From positions 1,674,001 to 1,738,000 of the forward strand of contig JACJXX010000001.1 of the NCBI GenBank assembly GCA_020636435.1: a DNA stretch of 64,000 nucleotides. The letters run 5' to 3'. Positions 9,530 through 18,276 of the stretch are shown here, in pieces (positions within the stretch are counted from its first letter, which is position 1; each line of letters starts with the position of its first letter). The position numbers and the translations under genes were made by a program. The notes below the pieces were generated by a model, which did not search any database, was not told the origin of the DNA, and worked only from the letters and a program-made list of their open reading frames with translations. The DNA is from Lewinellaceae bacterium. GTDB lineage: Bacteria; Bacteroidota; Bacteroidia; Chitinophagales; Saprospiraceae.

Positions 9530-12500
9530 ATGCGAAGCGCCCTCTACACCCTTAGCCTGCTGCTCTGGTTGATCAACACTACCACCGCCCAGGAAAACTC
9601 CCCGCTCAGCGATGGGCTGATCTACAAGATCGCAGTGGCGGAAGCCGGCATCTACCGCCTGGATTACAACTTTTTGAAGGAGCTGGAAGTTGATGTCGAC
9701 AATATCGACCCCCGCACCCTCAAGCTATACGGCATGGGGGGCGGCATGCTGCCGGAGCTGCTGAGCCAGGAATATCCGGAGAAACTGTCAGAGATTCACA
9801 TCCATGCCGTTGGAGAAGAGGATGGCCGCTTTGACCCTGGCGACTACATCCTCTTTTACGGCGAGGGCGCCAGCAAATGGAGATACAACACCGCCGCCGG
9901 TCAATTCAGCCTGGAGCGGAACATTTACGACAAGCGGAATTTCTACTTTCTAAAAGCCGGCGCCGGTGCCGGGTTGCGCATCGGCGAAGCTGCTGCGCCG
10001 GGCAGCGCCGCCCATACCGTCACCTCCTTCGACGACTATGCCCGCCTGGAGGAGGACCGCATCAACCTCCTGCACGAATGGGTGAAGGCAACCGGGTCGG
10101 GCAAGCACTGGTACAGCGACCATTTCAAGGTGGCGCGGCAATACAACTACCCGCAAGCCTTCCAGTTTCCGAATCGGCTGGCCGATGAACCGGTAGCGCT
10201 TCAGGCCGTGATGGCCCTGCGAGCGGGCAGCCCGTCCTCCTTCTTCGCCGACGTCAATGGAGTGTCCTTCGAGAGCAATACCGTTGACCCGGTGCCCCGT
10301 TTCGACAAAGAAGACAATACTGCCACTTATGCGATCCGGGCGGCCCTCAACAACACCGCCGTAGTGGCCGGCGAAAACATCAGCCTCACGGTGCGCTACC
10401 CACACCCCACCGGGCCCAACGACGGCAGCCAGGGGTGGCTGGACTACGTGCAGGCCAATGTACGCCGCGCCCTGCGTTTGGAAGGTTCACAAATGGCCTT
10501 CCGGGACCGGCGCAGCCTGAGCTACCCGGCCAGTACTTTCCGGCTCGAAAATGCAGGCGCCAATATCGTGATATGGGACATCAGCGAACCGCTCGCGCCC
10601 GCCATTGTGCCAGTAGAACGCAACGGCCAGCAACTGAGCTTCCGCGCCAATACCAACATCCTGCGCGAATTTATCGCCTTCGACGCCCACCAGGATTTTC
10701 CAGCCCCCGAAGCGGTTGGCCCCGTGCCCAATCAAAACCTGAGCGCCATCGGCGCAGTGGATATGCTCATTCTTTACCCCCCCGCCCTTCAGGAAGAAGC
10801 CCTCCGGCTGGCACAGCACCGTGCGGATCAGGATGGGCTAACCATCGAACTGGCGGCCATCGAACAGGTATTCAACGAGTATGCCTCCGGCAGGAGCGAG
10901 CCCACCGCCATCCGAAACTTTGCCAGGAAGCTGCGCCAGCAAAACGGGGGCTTCAAGTATCTCCTGTTGTTCGGCGACGGCTCCTTCGATTGCCGGGACA
11001 TCTATGGGATCGGCGGCAACTTCATCCCCACCTACCAATCGGAAAGCCTGAACCCCGTGTCGGCTTATCCCAGTGACGACTACTACGCCATTCTGGATGC
11101 CCAAACCGGCAATGACCCGCTCGACGGGCCGCTCAGTATTGCCGTGGGCCGCCTGCCGGTCCGGACGGCGGCAGAAGCCCGGGCGGTGGTGGACAAGATC
11201 ATCCATTACGACACCAGCGAAAAAACGCTCGGCAACTGGCGCAACCGCCTGGTCTTCGTCGGTGACGACAACGACGGCAGCAACGACTACGACCACTACG
11301 TCGATGCGGATAACATCGCAGAAGACCTGAACGACTCGGTGCGCTACCTCAACCTGGAGAAAATCTACCTCGACGCCTTCCCCCAGGAATCGACGCCCGG
11401 AGGGGAGCGCGTTCCGCAGGCTACCGAGCAACTCAACAAAAACCTTTTCCAGGGAGCGCTGGCGGTCACCTACCTGGGCCACGGCGGCCCCAAAGGCTGG
11501 GCGCAGGAGCGCGTGCTGAACATTTCAGACATCCTTTCCTGGGAGAATATGGACAAAATGCCGGTTTTCATCACCGCGACCTGTACCTTCACGGGCTACG
11601 ACGACCCCACCTTCACTACTGCCGGCGAGGAAGTGATGCTGAACCCCAAAGGAGGAGCCATTGCCCTGTTTACCACCACCCGGGCAGTATATGTGGGTGG
11701 AAACAAGAGGCTCACCCGCAGTACGCTGGAACACCTCTACCGGCACGAAGGCGATGAGCCGCTAACCATCGGGCAGGCTATGCAGAACAGCAAAAATACA
11801 GTAGGCAGCTCTGACCAGGGCAACGCTCCGAAATTTGCCCTCATCGGCGACCCCTCTATGAAAATAGCTATTCCGAAATACGGAGTAACCACGCTCCGCG
11901 TCAATGAGCAACCGGTAGAAACTACCCGGACGGATACGCTGAGGGCCCTGCAAAAAGTGACGATTGAAGGAGCAGTAACCAACGCCGAAGGGGAGGTGCT
12001 TTCCGGTTTCAACGGCTTGATCTACCCCACCATCTTCGACAAACCACAAACCACGACTACGCTTGGACAGGGAGAAAACCGGGTATACCAATACCGCATC
12101 CAGAAAAACGTGTTGTTTAAAGGCAGGGCGTCGGTAGCCAACGGGCGCTTCCGGTTCAGCTTCGTGATGCCGAAAGACATCAATTATCAGTACGGAACGG
12201 GGAAAATCAGCTATTATGCTGCTGATGCCTCTTCCAGGGATGACGCCGCAGGCAGCTATGAAAACATCGTCATCGGAGGCTCCGACCCTGGCGCGCTGGC
12301 CGACGATCAGGGGCCAAAGGTAGAGGTGTTTATGAATACGGAAGATTTTGTCTTCGGCGGCATTGCCAACCCCAACCCTACCCTGCTGGTCAAACTGGAA
12401 GATGACAATGGTATTAATGTAGTGGGCAACAGCATCGGCCACGACCTGGAAGGGGTGCTCAACGACGATACCCAAAACACCTACCTGCTCAACGGCTTCT

Positions 12501-12985
12501 ACGAGTCGGAGCTCGACGATTACACCAAAGGCACGGTCCGCTACCCCCTGTCCAAACTGCCGGAGGGCCGCCACAGCATCCGGGTCAAGGCCTGGGATGT
12601 GGCCAACAACTCCAGCGAAGGCTACACCGAGTTTGTCGTCGCCGCTTCCGAAGAGATCGCCCTGGAGCACGTGCTCAACTACCCCAACCCCTTTACCGAT
12701 TTTACCTGCTTCCAGTTTGACCACAACCTGGCCAACCAGGAATTGGAGGTCCTCGTGCAGGTATATACCATTTCCGGGCGGCTGGTTAAAACGATTGCGG
12801 CCACCATTTTCTCGGATGGCGCCATCCGCCGCGACGATTGCATTGAGTGGGATGGGCGCGACGATTACGGCGGCCGGCTGGCCCGGGGAGTTTATCTTTA
12901 CACAATAAAAGCGAGGGCCGCCAATACGGGCAATGTGCTGTTGAGCGGACAAAGTGAGTTTGAAAAGTTGGTCATCCTAAAATAA
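9530..12985 (+). CDS. Second PorU-type C25 sortase, tandem paralogue
   Basis: This 1151-residue protein is a tandem copy of the preceding PorU. ATG 9530 opens with a signal peptide (MRSALYTLSLLLWLINTTTAQ) and goes almost directly into SDGLIYKIAVAEAG, which corresponds to residue ~160 of the first copy, so the N-terminal domain is absent. The catalytic pair is intact: His651 in TYLGHGG and Cys685 in TATCTF. It ends in the same T9SS type A domain. The two copies are moderately similar in the middle but nearly identical at DNA level over the last ~700 bp, which points to recent gene conversion. It may act on different cargo, or use a different attachment route, than canonical PorU; this is inference. 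porV follows on the same strand. Confidence 0.9.
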   Translation: MRSALYTLSLLLWLINTTTAQENSPLSDGLIYKIAVAEAGIYRLDYNFLKELEVDVDNIDPRTLKLYGMGGGMLPELLSQEYPEKLSEIHIHAVGEEDGRFDPGDYILFYGEGASKWRYNTAAGQFSLERNIYDKRNFYFLKAGAGAGLRIGEAAAPGSAAHTVTSFDDYARLEEDRINLLHEWVKATGSGKHWYSDHFKVARQYNYPQAFQFPNRLADEPVALQAVMALRAGSPSSFFADVNGVSFESNTVDPVPRFDKEDNTATYAIRAALNNTAVVAGENISLTVRYPHPTGPNDGSQGWLDYVQANVRRALRLEGSQMAFRDRRSLSYPASTFRLENAGANIVIWDISEPLAPAIVPVERNGQQLSFRANTNILREFIAFDAHQDFPAPEAVGPVPNQNLSAIGAVDMLILYPPALQEEALRLAQHRADQDGLTIELAAIEQVFNEYASGRSEPTAIRNFARKLRQQNGGFKYLLLFGDGSFDCRDIYGIGGNFIPTYQSESLNPVSAYPSDDYYAILDAQTGNDPLDGPLSIAVGRLPVRTAAEARAVVDKIIHYDTSEKTLGNWRNRLVFVGDDNDGSNDYDHYVDADNIAEDLNDSVRYLNLEKIYLDAFPQESTPGGERVPQATEQLNKNLFQGALAVTYLGHGGPKGWAQERVLNISDILSWENMDKMPVFITATCTFTGYDDPTFTTAGEEVMLNPKGGAIALFTTTRAVYVGGNKRLTRSTLEHLYRHEGDEPLTIGQAMQNSKNTVGSSDQGNAPKFALIGDPSMKIAIPKYGVTTLRVNEQPVETTRTDTLRALQKVTIEGAVTNAEGEVLSGFNGLIYPTIFDKPQTTTTLGQGENRVYQYRIQKNVLFKGRASVANGRFRFSFVMPKDINYQYGTGKISYYAADASSRDDAAGSYENIVIGGSDPGALADDQGPKVEVFMNTEDFVFGGIANPNPTLLVKLEDDNGINVVGNSIGHDLEGVLNDDTQNTYLLNGFYESELDDYTKGTVRYPLSKLPEGRHSIRVKAWDVANNSSEGYTEFVVAASEEIALEHVLNYPNPFTDFTCFQFDHNLANQELEVLVQVYTISGRLVKTIAATIFSDGAIRRDDCIEWDGRDDYGGRLARGVYLYTIKARAANTGNVLLSGQSEFEKLVILK

Positions 12986-13109
12986 GAACCCGAAATTTTC
13001 GTATTGAATATGTGGCAGAAAACCTGACCGGCAAGCGCAAAGAGCTACTATTGCCTCTTAAAGTGCAAACAGGCACGCAAAGAACCGCCGAAATTCTGTC
13101 AACAAATAC

Positions 13110-13117
13110 TATATTTG
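13110..13117 (+). promoter_or_regulatory. Bacteroidota -7 promoter box before porV
   Basis: TATATTTG matches the Bacteroidota -7 consensus TAnnTTTG and lies 31 bp before the porV start codon. I cannot identify a clear TTTG -33 partner, so the assignment is tentative. A GAGG sequence about 10 bp before the ATG could serve as a ribosome binding site. Confidence 0.45.
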
Positions 13118-13148
13118 CAAAACTTTTTTGTTAAACAGTGAGGATCTC

Positions 13149-14363
13149 ATGAAGAATTCATTACTACACTCTCTTCTCCTATTGCTCGCGATCACTGCCC
13201 TGTCTACTCAGGCAGCAGCACAGTGCTATGAGGAAAAGGGGAAATACTTCAACCTGGACGGCACGCCCTGCACCAACACAGTGGTTTCCGCCGTTCCGTT
13301 TTTGCGCATCGTAGCCGATGCGCGTTCCGGCGCTATGGGCGATGCCGGCATCGGCATATCGCCCGACCCGAACGCCATGCACTTCAACCCCTCCAAGATC
13401 GTCTTTGCCGAGGAGGGGCTGGCCGTTTCGGCCACCTATACGCCCTGGCTGCGGGCGCTGGGCCTCAACGATGTCTATCTGGCTTACCTGACCGGGTATT
13501 ACAAGCTGGATGACCTGCAGGCGCTGGGCTTCGGCCTGCGTTACTTCTCTCTGGGAAGCATTCAGTTTACCGACCAGAACGGAGAGCCGTTGAGCATCGG
13601 CCGGCCAAACGAATTCGAAATCACCGCCGCTTATGCCCGAAAGCTGTCTGAAAAGTTTGCAGCTTCGCTGAGCGCCAAGTTCATCTACTCCAACCTGGCG
13701 GCCGGCCAGCAGGTGGAAGGCGGAGAGACCATCCAGCCCGGTATCGCCGGCGCCGCCGATATCTCCTTCACCTACCGCGCGCCCATCGACCTGCAAAATG
13801 CCGAGTCGGAGCTGACCGTAGGCCTGGCGCTGACCAATATTGGCTCCAAGATCACCTATACCAACTCGCTGTTCCGCGATTACCTGCCCGCCAACTTCGG
13901 GCTGGGCGCGGCCTGGAAGGTCGATCTCGACGAGTACAACTCCATTACCTTTGCCACAGACATCAACAAGCTGATGGTGCCAACGCCCTGCCAGGACTCC
14001 ACCTGCGTAGACCAGGACGGCAACGGTGTCTTCGACTATCGCGAGCAGTCCGGGATCAGGAGCATCTTCTCTTCCTTCAGCGACGCGCCCGAGGGCTTTA
14101 GCGAAGAACTGAGAGAGCTGATGTACTCCGTGGGTATAGAATACTGGTACGACAAGCAGTTTGCCGTCCGCGCCGGCTATTTCAACGAAAACCTGCAGAA
14201 GGGCGGGCGCAAGTTCTTCACCGTAGGGCTGGGCCTGAAATACAACATCTTCGGCCTTAACTTCTCCTACCTCATCCCGACCACCAACCAACGCAACCCG
14301 CTGGACAATACCCTGCGGTTCTCCTTGCTATTCGACTTCGGCGCCTTCGACGCCGGGGAGTAG
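13149..14363 (+). CDS. porV: T9SS outer-membrane protein PorV (LptO)
   Basis: PorV is a FadL-like outer-membrane barrel that collects cargo from the translocon and delivers it to PorU. ATG 13149 gives 404 residues with a signal peptide ending QAAAQ. The mature N-terminus has the family pattern: a Cys pair (QCYEEKG...TPCTN), then AVPFLRIVADARSGAMGDAG and PDPNAMHFNPSKI, followed by repeated amphipathic strands up to a terminal aromatic strand (LRFSLLFDFGAF). The gene lies about 160 bp after the second porU copy, matching the porU-porV linkage seen across the phylum. The first ATG of the open frame, seven codons upstream, is less likely because it would precede the signal peptide. Confidence 0.95.
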   Translation: MKNSLLHSLLLLLAITALSTQAAAQCYEEKGKYFNLDGTPCTNTVVSAVPFLRIVADARSGAMGDAGIGISPDPNAMHFNPSKIVFAEEGLAVSATYTPWLRALGLNDVYLAYLTGYYKLDDLQALGFGLRYFSLGSIQFTDQNGEPLSIGRPNEFEITAAYARKLSEKFAASLSAKFIYSNLAAGQQVEGGETIQPGIAGAADISFTYRAPIDLQNAESELTVGLALTNIGSKITYTNSLFRDYLPANFGLGAAWKVDLDEYNSITFATDINKLMVPTPCQDSTCVDQDGNGVFDYREQSGIRSIFSSFSDAPEGFSEELRELMYSVGIEYWYDKQFAVRAGYFNENLQKGGRKFFTVGLGLKYNIFGLNFSYLIPTTNQRNPLDNTLRFSLLFDFGAFDAGE

Positions 14364-14367
14364 TGTT

Positions 14368-14428
14368 ATGCTGCCTTTTTGATTTTCCGTCCCGGAAGGC
14401 CAAAGGGGGAAAATCAAAAAGGCAGCAT
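14368..14428. terminator. Inverted repeat after porV, first of two
   Basis: ATGCTGCCTTTTTGATTTTCC pairs with GGAAAATCAAAAAGGCAGCAT across a ~19-nt loop, starting 5 bp past the porV stop. The stem is long (about 21 bp) but AT-rich in the middle. With the next hairpin it forms a double barrier between porV and the convergent rnpB. Confidence 0.65.
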
Positions 14429-14430
14429 GC

Positions 14431-14478
14431 GAACGCAAAAGGGGCTGGCATTTAAAAATGCCGGCCCCTTTTGCGTTC
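14431..14478. terminator. Inverted repeat after porV, second of two
   Basis: GAACGCAAAAGGGGC, GGCATTT, AAATGCC and GCCCCTTTTGCGTTC form a nearly perfect 22-bp stem with one mismatch. Such a stem between convergent genes suits a bidirectional terminator, although no T-run follows it. Confidence 0.6.
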
Positions 14479-14543
14479 ATTCTGGCCGCCCTGGGTAGCA
14501 GCACAACAATCAAACCATTTAACCATCGAACAAGAATAAAAAT

Positions 14544-15036
14544 GCTGCGGGCCTGTAAGCCGGATCCTGTTCCCTGACGTTGAGCGGTGCTCAAGTCAGG
14601 GTCTCTATCATTTATCTAGCCCTGACGTCACCGCCAGGGTCTATCTGCCTACCCCCCACGACTGTTTTCACAAGCAGGCGAGCAACCCGCCTCCCTTCCC
14701 TGGCAGAATCGCCAGGGGCAGGAATCGTGGTGTACGTGACATTTCAACCCACGAGGTTTACCCCCGGGCCGTATTGCTACTGCCCGGCGTGCGCTCTTAC
14801 ATTAAGGGCGTAGGCCCCGCACGTTTTCACCTTTACCCGCCTTCGCTAAAGCTTCGGCGGGCAAAGCCCGCTTCCACTTATCGCCAAGACGTCGGCAGTC
14901 TAGCTTTCTGTGGCACTTTCTGTACGTGACGCTGACGGTCACGCCCCACCCGTTAGGTGGCGTGGCGCTCTACGTTGTCCGGACTTTCCTCATCCCTGAC
15001 GATAAATGTCAGGGCCGCGATAGAGCAGCCCGCAGC
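14544..15036 (-). ncRNA. rnpB: RNase P RNA, bacterial class A
   Basis: This is the catalytic RNA that trims the 5' ends of pre-tRNAs. On the minus strand it has the conserved GAGGAAAGTCCGGAC (CR-I, complement of 14977-14991), the GTGGGTTGAAATGTCACGTA and ACACCACGATTCC core, GGTAAACCTCG, and the 3' conserved GATCCGGCTTACA. The 5' end GCTGCGGGCTG pairs with the 3' end CAGGCCCGCAGC to form helix P1, which fixes both boundaries. A TTTTTATT run follows directly and should terminate transcription. Several GC-rich helices contain TCAGGG/CCCTGA segments. The neighbours are porV (convergent) and a lectin-domain gene. Confidence 0.95.
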
Positions 15037-15096
15037 AAGGCAGAAAGATAGGCCTTTCTTCCGGATTGCCCAAGGTTGGGCGGGAAATTAAAAGTT

Positions 15097-16707
15097 TCAC
15101 CGCAACAACACAACCTCCCCACTGCGCACCTCCTCCTGCCCATCCCGAAAAACGATCTCCGCAAGGTAAACGTAAACCCCGGGGTTCATCGGCTGCCCTT
15201 TGAACGTACCGTCCCATCCATTCTGATAATCATTCGGCCCGATATTGGCGCGCAGGAAAATCTGGTTGCCCCAGCGGTCGAAGATGCTGAAGGTTTTGAC
15301 CACCTCCACATCGCCGCCGTCGTAGAGGTAGAACCGGTCGTTGCGGCCGTCGTCGTTGGGCGAGAAGGCGTTGGGGATGTAAACCTCGCTACAGCTTTCG
15401 ATGCCGACATTTATAACATCGCTCACCGTGGCGCATTGGTTGGAGGCCGTCAGTTCGTACCGGCCGGAGCGGCGCACCCGGAAGGTATCGGCGGTGGACC
15501 CGTCCTGCCAGAGCAGTTCGCCTTCCGGGAAAGTGGACCGCAGCAGGAGGTTCTGCCCTTCGCACAGCGTAGTGTCCTCGCCGAGCTCCACCCGGGGCAA
15601 GGGGATCAACCCCACCTGAACAAAATCTTCCGCTATGCACACCGTGTCCGTTTTGGTGACGGTGACGGCATACCGGCCGGCCTGAGCAACAGACAACTGA
15701 GCGCTGGTTTGCCCCGTATTCCATTCGTAGGTTGAATTGGAGCTGGAAGCATCCAGCCGGAGGCTTTGCCCTTCACAAATGCTGGTGTCGGGCCCCAGGT
15801 CGAAAAAGACCGGATTGCCGGCTACTTCGACGGTGACCTCATCGTAGAAAGGAATGCCGCAGATATCCCTGGCCTCCACCGTGTAAGTGGTGGTTTGGGC
15901 AGGCGAAGCGATGGGGTTGGCCACATTGGGGTTGCTCAGGCCTTCAGCGGGCGACCAGGAGTAGGAACGCCCGCCGGTAGCCTGCAGTTGCACCTGCCCG
16001 CCCGGGCACATGACCACATCGGGAATCTGGTCGAGAAAGCTGGTGTAGTTGAAACACACCTGGTGGAGGTTGTTGGCGGCTCCGGTGGCGGAGGTGAAGC
16101 CCCAGAACACCTCGGGGTCGCCGCCGAAGATGTCGTTGACCAGGTCTACCTCCAGGGCCAGGCGGATTTCGCAGTCGAAATATACAGTCAGCAGGTTGCC
16201 CGGCGCATTCCAACTGACCCGCAAGCTGTGGAAGCTGCAGTCCTCGATATTGGGGTTGCTGGCGCTGGCCTGAATAGGCCCCTCCAGGGTGCTGGCGGAG
16301 GCGTGGTCCAGGTTTCCGTTTTTGATGACGGCGATGTGATCATACTCCGGGTCGGTCAGGTTGATATTCTGCCAGGTGTCGAACTCGATGCCCAGGGAAG
16401 GCACAATGCCCTGAAAGCCAATGCCCTCGCCGGCGCCGCCGATGGAGGTGCTCACCGGTTGAAAACCGAAGACGATGCCGTCGGCCCCATCCTGGTCTTT
16501 GCAGCCCAGGTAAATGTCCATGACCACTTCGAAGGATTCGTCCAGGCTTACCTTATCGGGGTTCCAGATGGAGCCGGCGGCCCAGTTCACCGGGTTGGTC
16601 AGGCGGTAGCAGGAGTTGTCGGTTTGAACGGCGTCGCCGTTGAGGATGAACTGAGCCTGCAGGGTAGTAGCGCTGCACAGGAAAAGGATAAGGGGAAAAC
16701 GGGGCAT
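15097..16707 (-). CDS. Secreted L-type lectin-domain protein with T9SS type B signal
   Basis: The 536-residue protein is exported cargo. A signal peptide (MPRFPLILFLCSATTLQAQF) is followed by an L-type (legume-like) lectin fold at about 20-225, recognised from SFEVVMDIYLG, GADGIVFGFQ, LGIEFDTWQN and HSLRVSWNAPGN. Residues ~230-440 hold PKD/Ig-like segments with the repeated 'DTSICEGQSLRLDAS / DTTLCEGQNLLLRS' pattern. The end starts at YIPNAFSPNDDGRND and is a gliding-motility-associated C-terminal (T9SS type B) domain. It probably binds sugars on the cell surface or outside the cell. Five tandem copies of a heptamer lie just upstream of the start codon. Confidence 0.88.
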   Translation of the reverse strand: MPRFPLILFLCSATTLQAQFILNGDAVQTDNSCYRLTNPVNWAAGSIWNPDKVSLDESFEVVMDIYLGCKDQDGADGIVFGFQPVSTSIGGAGEGIGFQGIVPSLGIEFDTWQNINLTDPEYDHIAVIKNGNLDHASASTLEGPIQASASNPNIEDCSFHSLRVSWNAPGNLLTVYFDCEIRLALEVDLVNDIFGGDPEVFWGFTSATGAANNLHQVCFNYTSFLDQIPDVVMCPGGQVQLQATGGRSYSWSPAEGLSNPNVANPIASPAQTTTYTVEARDICGIPFYDEVTVEVAGNPVFFDLGPDTSICEGQSLRLDASSSNSTYEWNTGQTSAQLSVAQAGRYAVTVTKTDTVCIAEDFVQVGLIPLPRVELGEDTTLCEGQNLLLRSTFPEGELLWQDGSTADTFRVRRSGRYELTASNQCATVSDVINVGIESCSEVYIPNAFSPNDDGRNDRFYLYDGGDVEVVKTFSIFDRWGNQIFLRANIGPNDYQNGWDGTFKGQPMNPGVYVYLAEIVFRDGQEEVRSGEVVLLR

Positions 16708-16726
16708 GGGGAAGTATTTGATTTAT

Positions 16727-16761
16727 GACGTTTGACGTTTGACGTTCGACGTTCGACGTTC
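16727..16761. repeat. Heptamer tandem repeat GACGTTT/GACGTTC x5
   Basis: Five head-to-tail copies of GACGTTY lie about 20 bp upstream of the start of the lectin-domain gene. Copy-number change here could alter promoter spacing, but no effect can be shown from one sequence. Confidence 0.8.
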
Positions 16762-16884
16762 GATTTACTGCTGCGGCTGCAACTTTTCACTCTATAAATA
16801 ACGTATTTCAGGCGACAAGGCCCTTATATTTGCCCCGCCTTAACAGAATCATAATTCGACAGCCACTAAAAGACGACAAAAGCC

Positions 16885-17505
16885 ATGCCTAAAAGCATAG
16901 AAACGGTCATTTTTGACCTGGGCGGGGTGCTCATCGACTGGAACCCCGAGTACGTTTTTCGCGAAGTCTTTGACGATGAAGACCAAATGCGCTATTTTTT
17001 CGAAGAGGTCTGCACCTCTGAGTGGAACGTCCGCCAGGATGCCGGCCGGCCGCTGGCCGAGGCCACCGAGGAAAAAGTGAGGGAGTTTCCGGAATACGAA
17101 GCTGCCATCCGCGCCTATTACGGCCGCTGGGAGCAAATGCTGGGCGGCCCCATAGAGGCCAGCGTCCGCTTACTGGAGCAAATCCACGCCCGCGGCGCCC
17201 ACCGCCTCTACGCCCTGACCAACTGGAGCCACGAAACTTTCCCTGTGGCGCAGGAGCGCTATGCGTTTCTGCAGTTGTTCGAAGGCATCGTCGTTTCCGG
17301 CCAGGAAGGGCTCATCAAACCGGACCCCCGCATTTACCGGACGCTTCTTGAGCGCTACCGGGTAGCGGCGGAAACCGCCATTTTTATTGATGATCTTGCA
17401 AAAAATGTTGAAGCAGCCAGGGAAGCAGGAATCCGGGGCATCCACTTTCGGGGGGCGGAACGGTTGGAGGAGGAGTTGAAAGGGCTGGGGGTGTTGGGGG
17501 GGTGA
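16885..17505 (+). CDS. HAD-family phosphatase (subfamily IA)
   Basis: The 206-residue protein has the haloacid dehalogenase signature: motif I VIFDLGGVLIDW with nucleophile Asp11, a helical cap (residues ~18-80), motif II in YALTNWSHE, motif III Lys in GLIKPDPRIYRTLLER, and motif IV IFIDDLAKNVEAA. It lacks a signal peptide and so is cytosolic. Members dephosphorylate small phosphorylated metabolites; the substrate cannot be told from sequence. It is the only gene on its strand between two intergenic regions, and is divergent from the lectin-domain gene. Confidence 0.9.
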   Translation: MPKSIETVIFDLGGVLIDWNPEYVFREVFDDEDQMRYFFEEVCTSEWNVRQDAGRPLAEATEEKVREFPEYEAAIRAYYGRWEQMLGGPIEASVRLLEQIHARGAHRLYALTNWSHETFPVAQERYAFLQLFEGIVVSGQEGLIKPDPRIYRTLLERYRVAAETAIFIDDLAKNVEAAREAGIRGIHFRGAERLEEELKGLGVLGG

Positions 17506-17545
17506 AAGGTGTGCCAATGTATCAATCTGCCTGTGTATCAGTGTG

Positions 17546-17710
17546 TCAGGCACGAGGAAAGAATAAAGTGTTCAATTATGGCGCAGTAATTTTTGTGCCA
17601 GGCAAGGCGCGAAGAATGAGGATAGCCAAAGCTACCTGAGTGATGAGCAACGCAGCATGGCGCAAAAAGTACAAGCCAGAATGGACAGTTTATTCTTTCG
17701 TCGTGCCTCA
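17546..17710 (+). repeat. Hairpin element, copy 2
   Basis: Outer arms TCAGGCACGA and TCGTGCCTCA are complementary. Inside them GAAAGAATAAAGTG and the complement of GTTTATTCTTTC continue the stem. The core reads GAGTGATGAGCAACGCAGC. Its inner ~140 bp closely match the copy at 40752-40953, but the outermost ~10 bp are different in the two copies and still self-complementary in each. Confidence 0.75.
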
Positions 17711-17746
17711 GTGAGGCTACTCCGGACAAGACACTTTATTTGGACT

Positions 17747-17828
17747 CCACCCCCTGACCCCTGCCAGCGGGGGAAAACACACCCCTGAATCGGAGTAAAT
17801 GTCCCCCGCTGGCGGGGTTAGGGGGTGG
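17747..17828. repeat. GC-rich palindromic repeat (CCACCCCCTGACC... type), copy 1
   Basis: CCACCCCCTGACCCCTGCCA and its near reverse complement at the right end (TGGCGGGGTTAGGGGGTGG) enclose CCCGCTGGCGG-type sequence and AATGTCCCCC. A second copy with the same layout is at 49361-49445. It contains no gene. Confidence 0.75.
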
Positions 17829-17870
17829 CCAAAATATTCTTCGCCATCAATAGTTTCCGGAACACCCTCA

Positions 17871-17922
17871 TCCATGTATCCATGTATCCGTGTATCCATG
17901 TATCCATGTATCCATGTATCCG
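17871..17922. repeat. Octamer tandem repeat (TATCCATG)
   Basis: Six to seven imperfect tandem copies of TATCCATG/TATCCGTG occupy this stretch of the 17.5-18.28 kb gap. The remainder of the gap, outside the hairpin element, the GC-rich palindrome and this array, shows no gene. Confidence 0.8.
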
Positions 17923-18276
17923 TATGCCAGTGTAAGCCCGGCCTGATCCTCATCAGGTTTGCAGATCCCCCTCACCTCTCTGAAAACCAACCCCTTGCCG
18001 CAACCTTTCCACTGTCCTCCCGTAAAACTTCCTGAAATGACATCGGTGGAGGTGTCGGGTTGCCGTTGGCCAAAAAATCACTGGTTGATGCATGGCCATA
18101 AATTGTAGTATAAATACTATCTTTAAGGCGGCAAACACTTATGAGAACAGAGAAGCAACAGCAGCTATTGACGACGGCCTATGCTTCCTGCACAAAACAT
18201 ACTACAAGTGAGAAAACTATCTGCGGGAAAGCGTGCCTCCACCCCCTACAGGCTTTATATTATAAAATCTAAAGGG

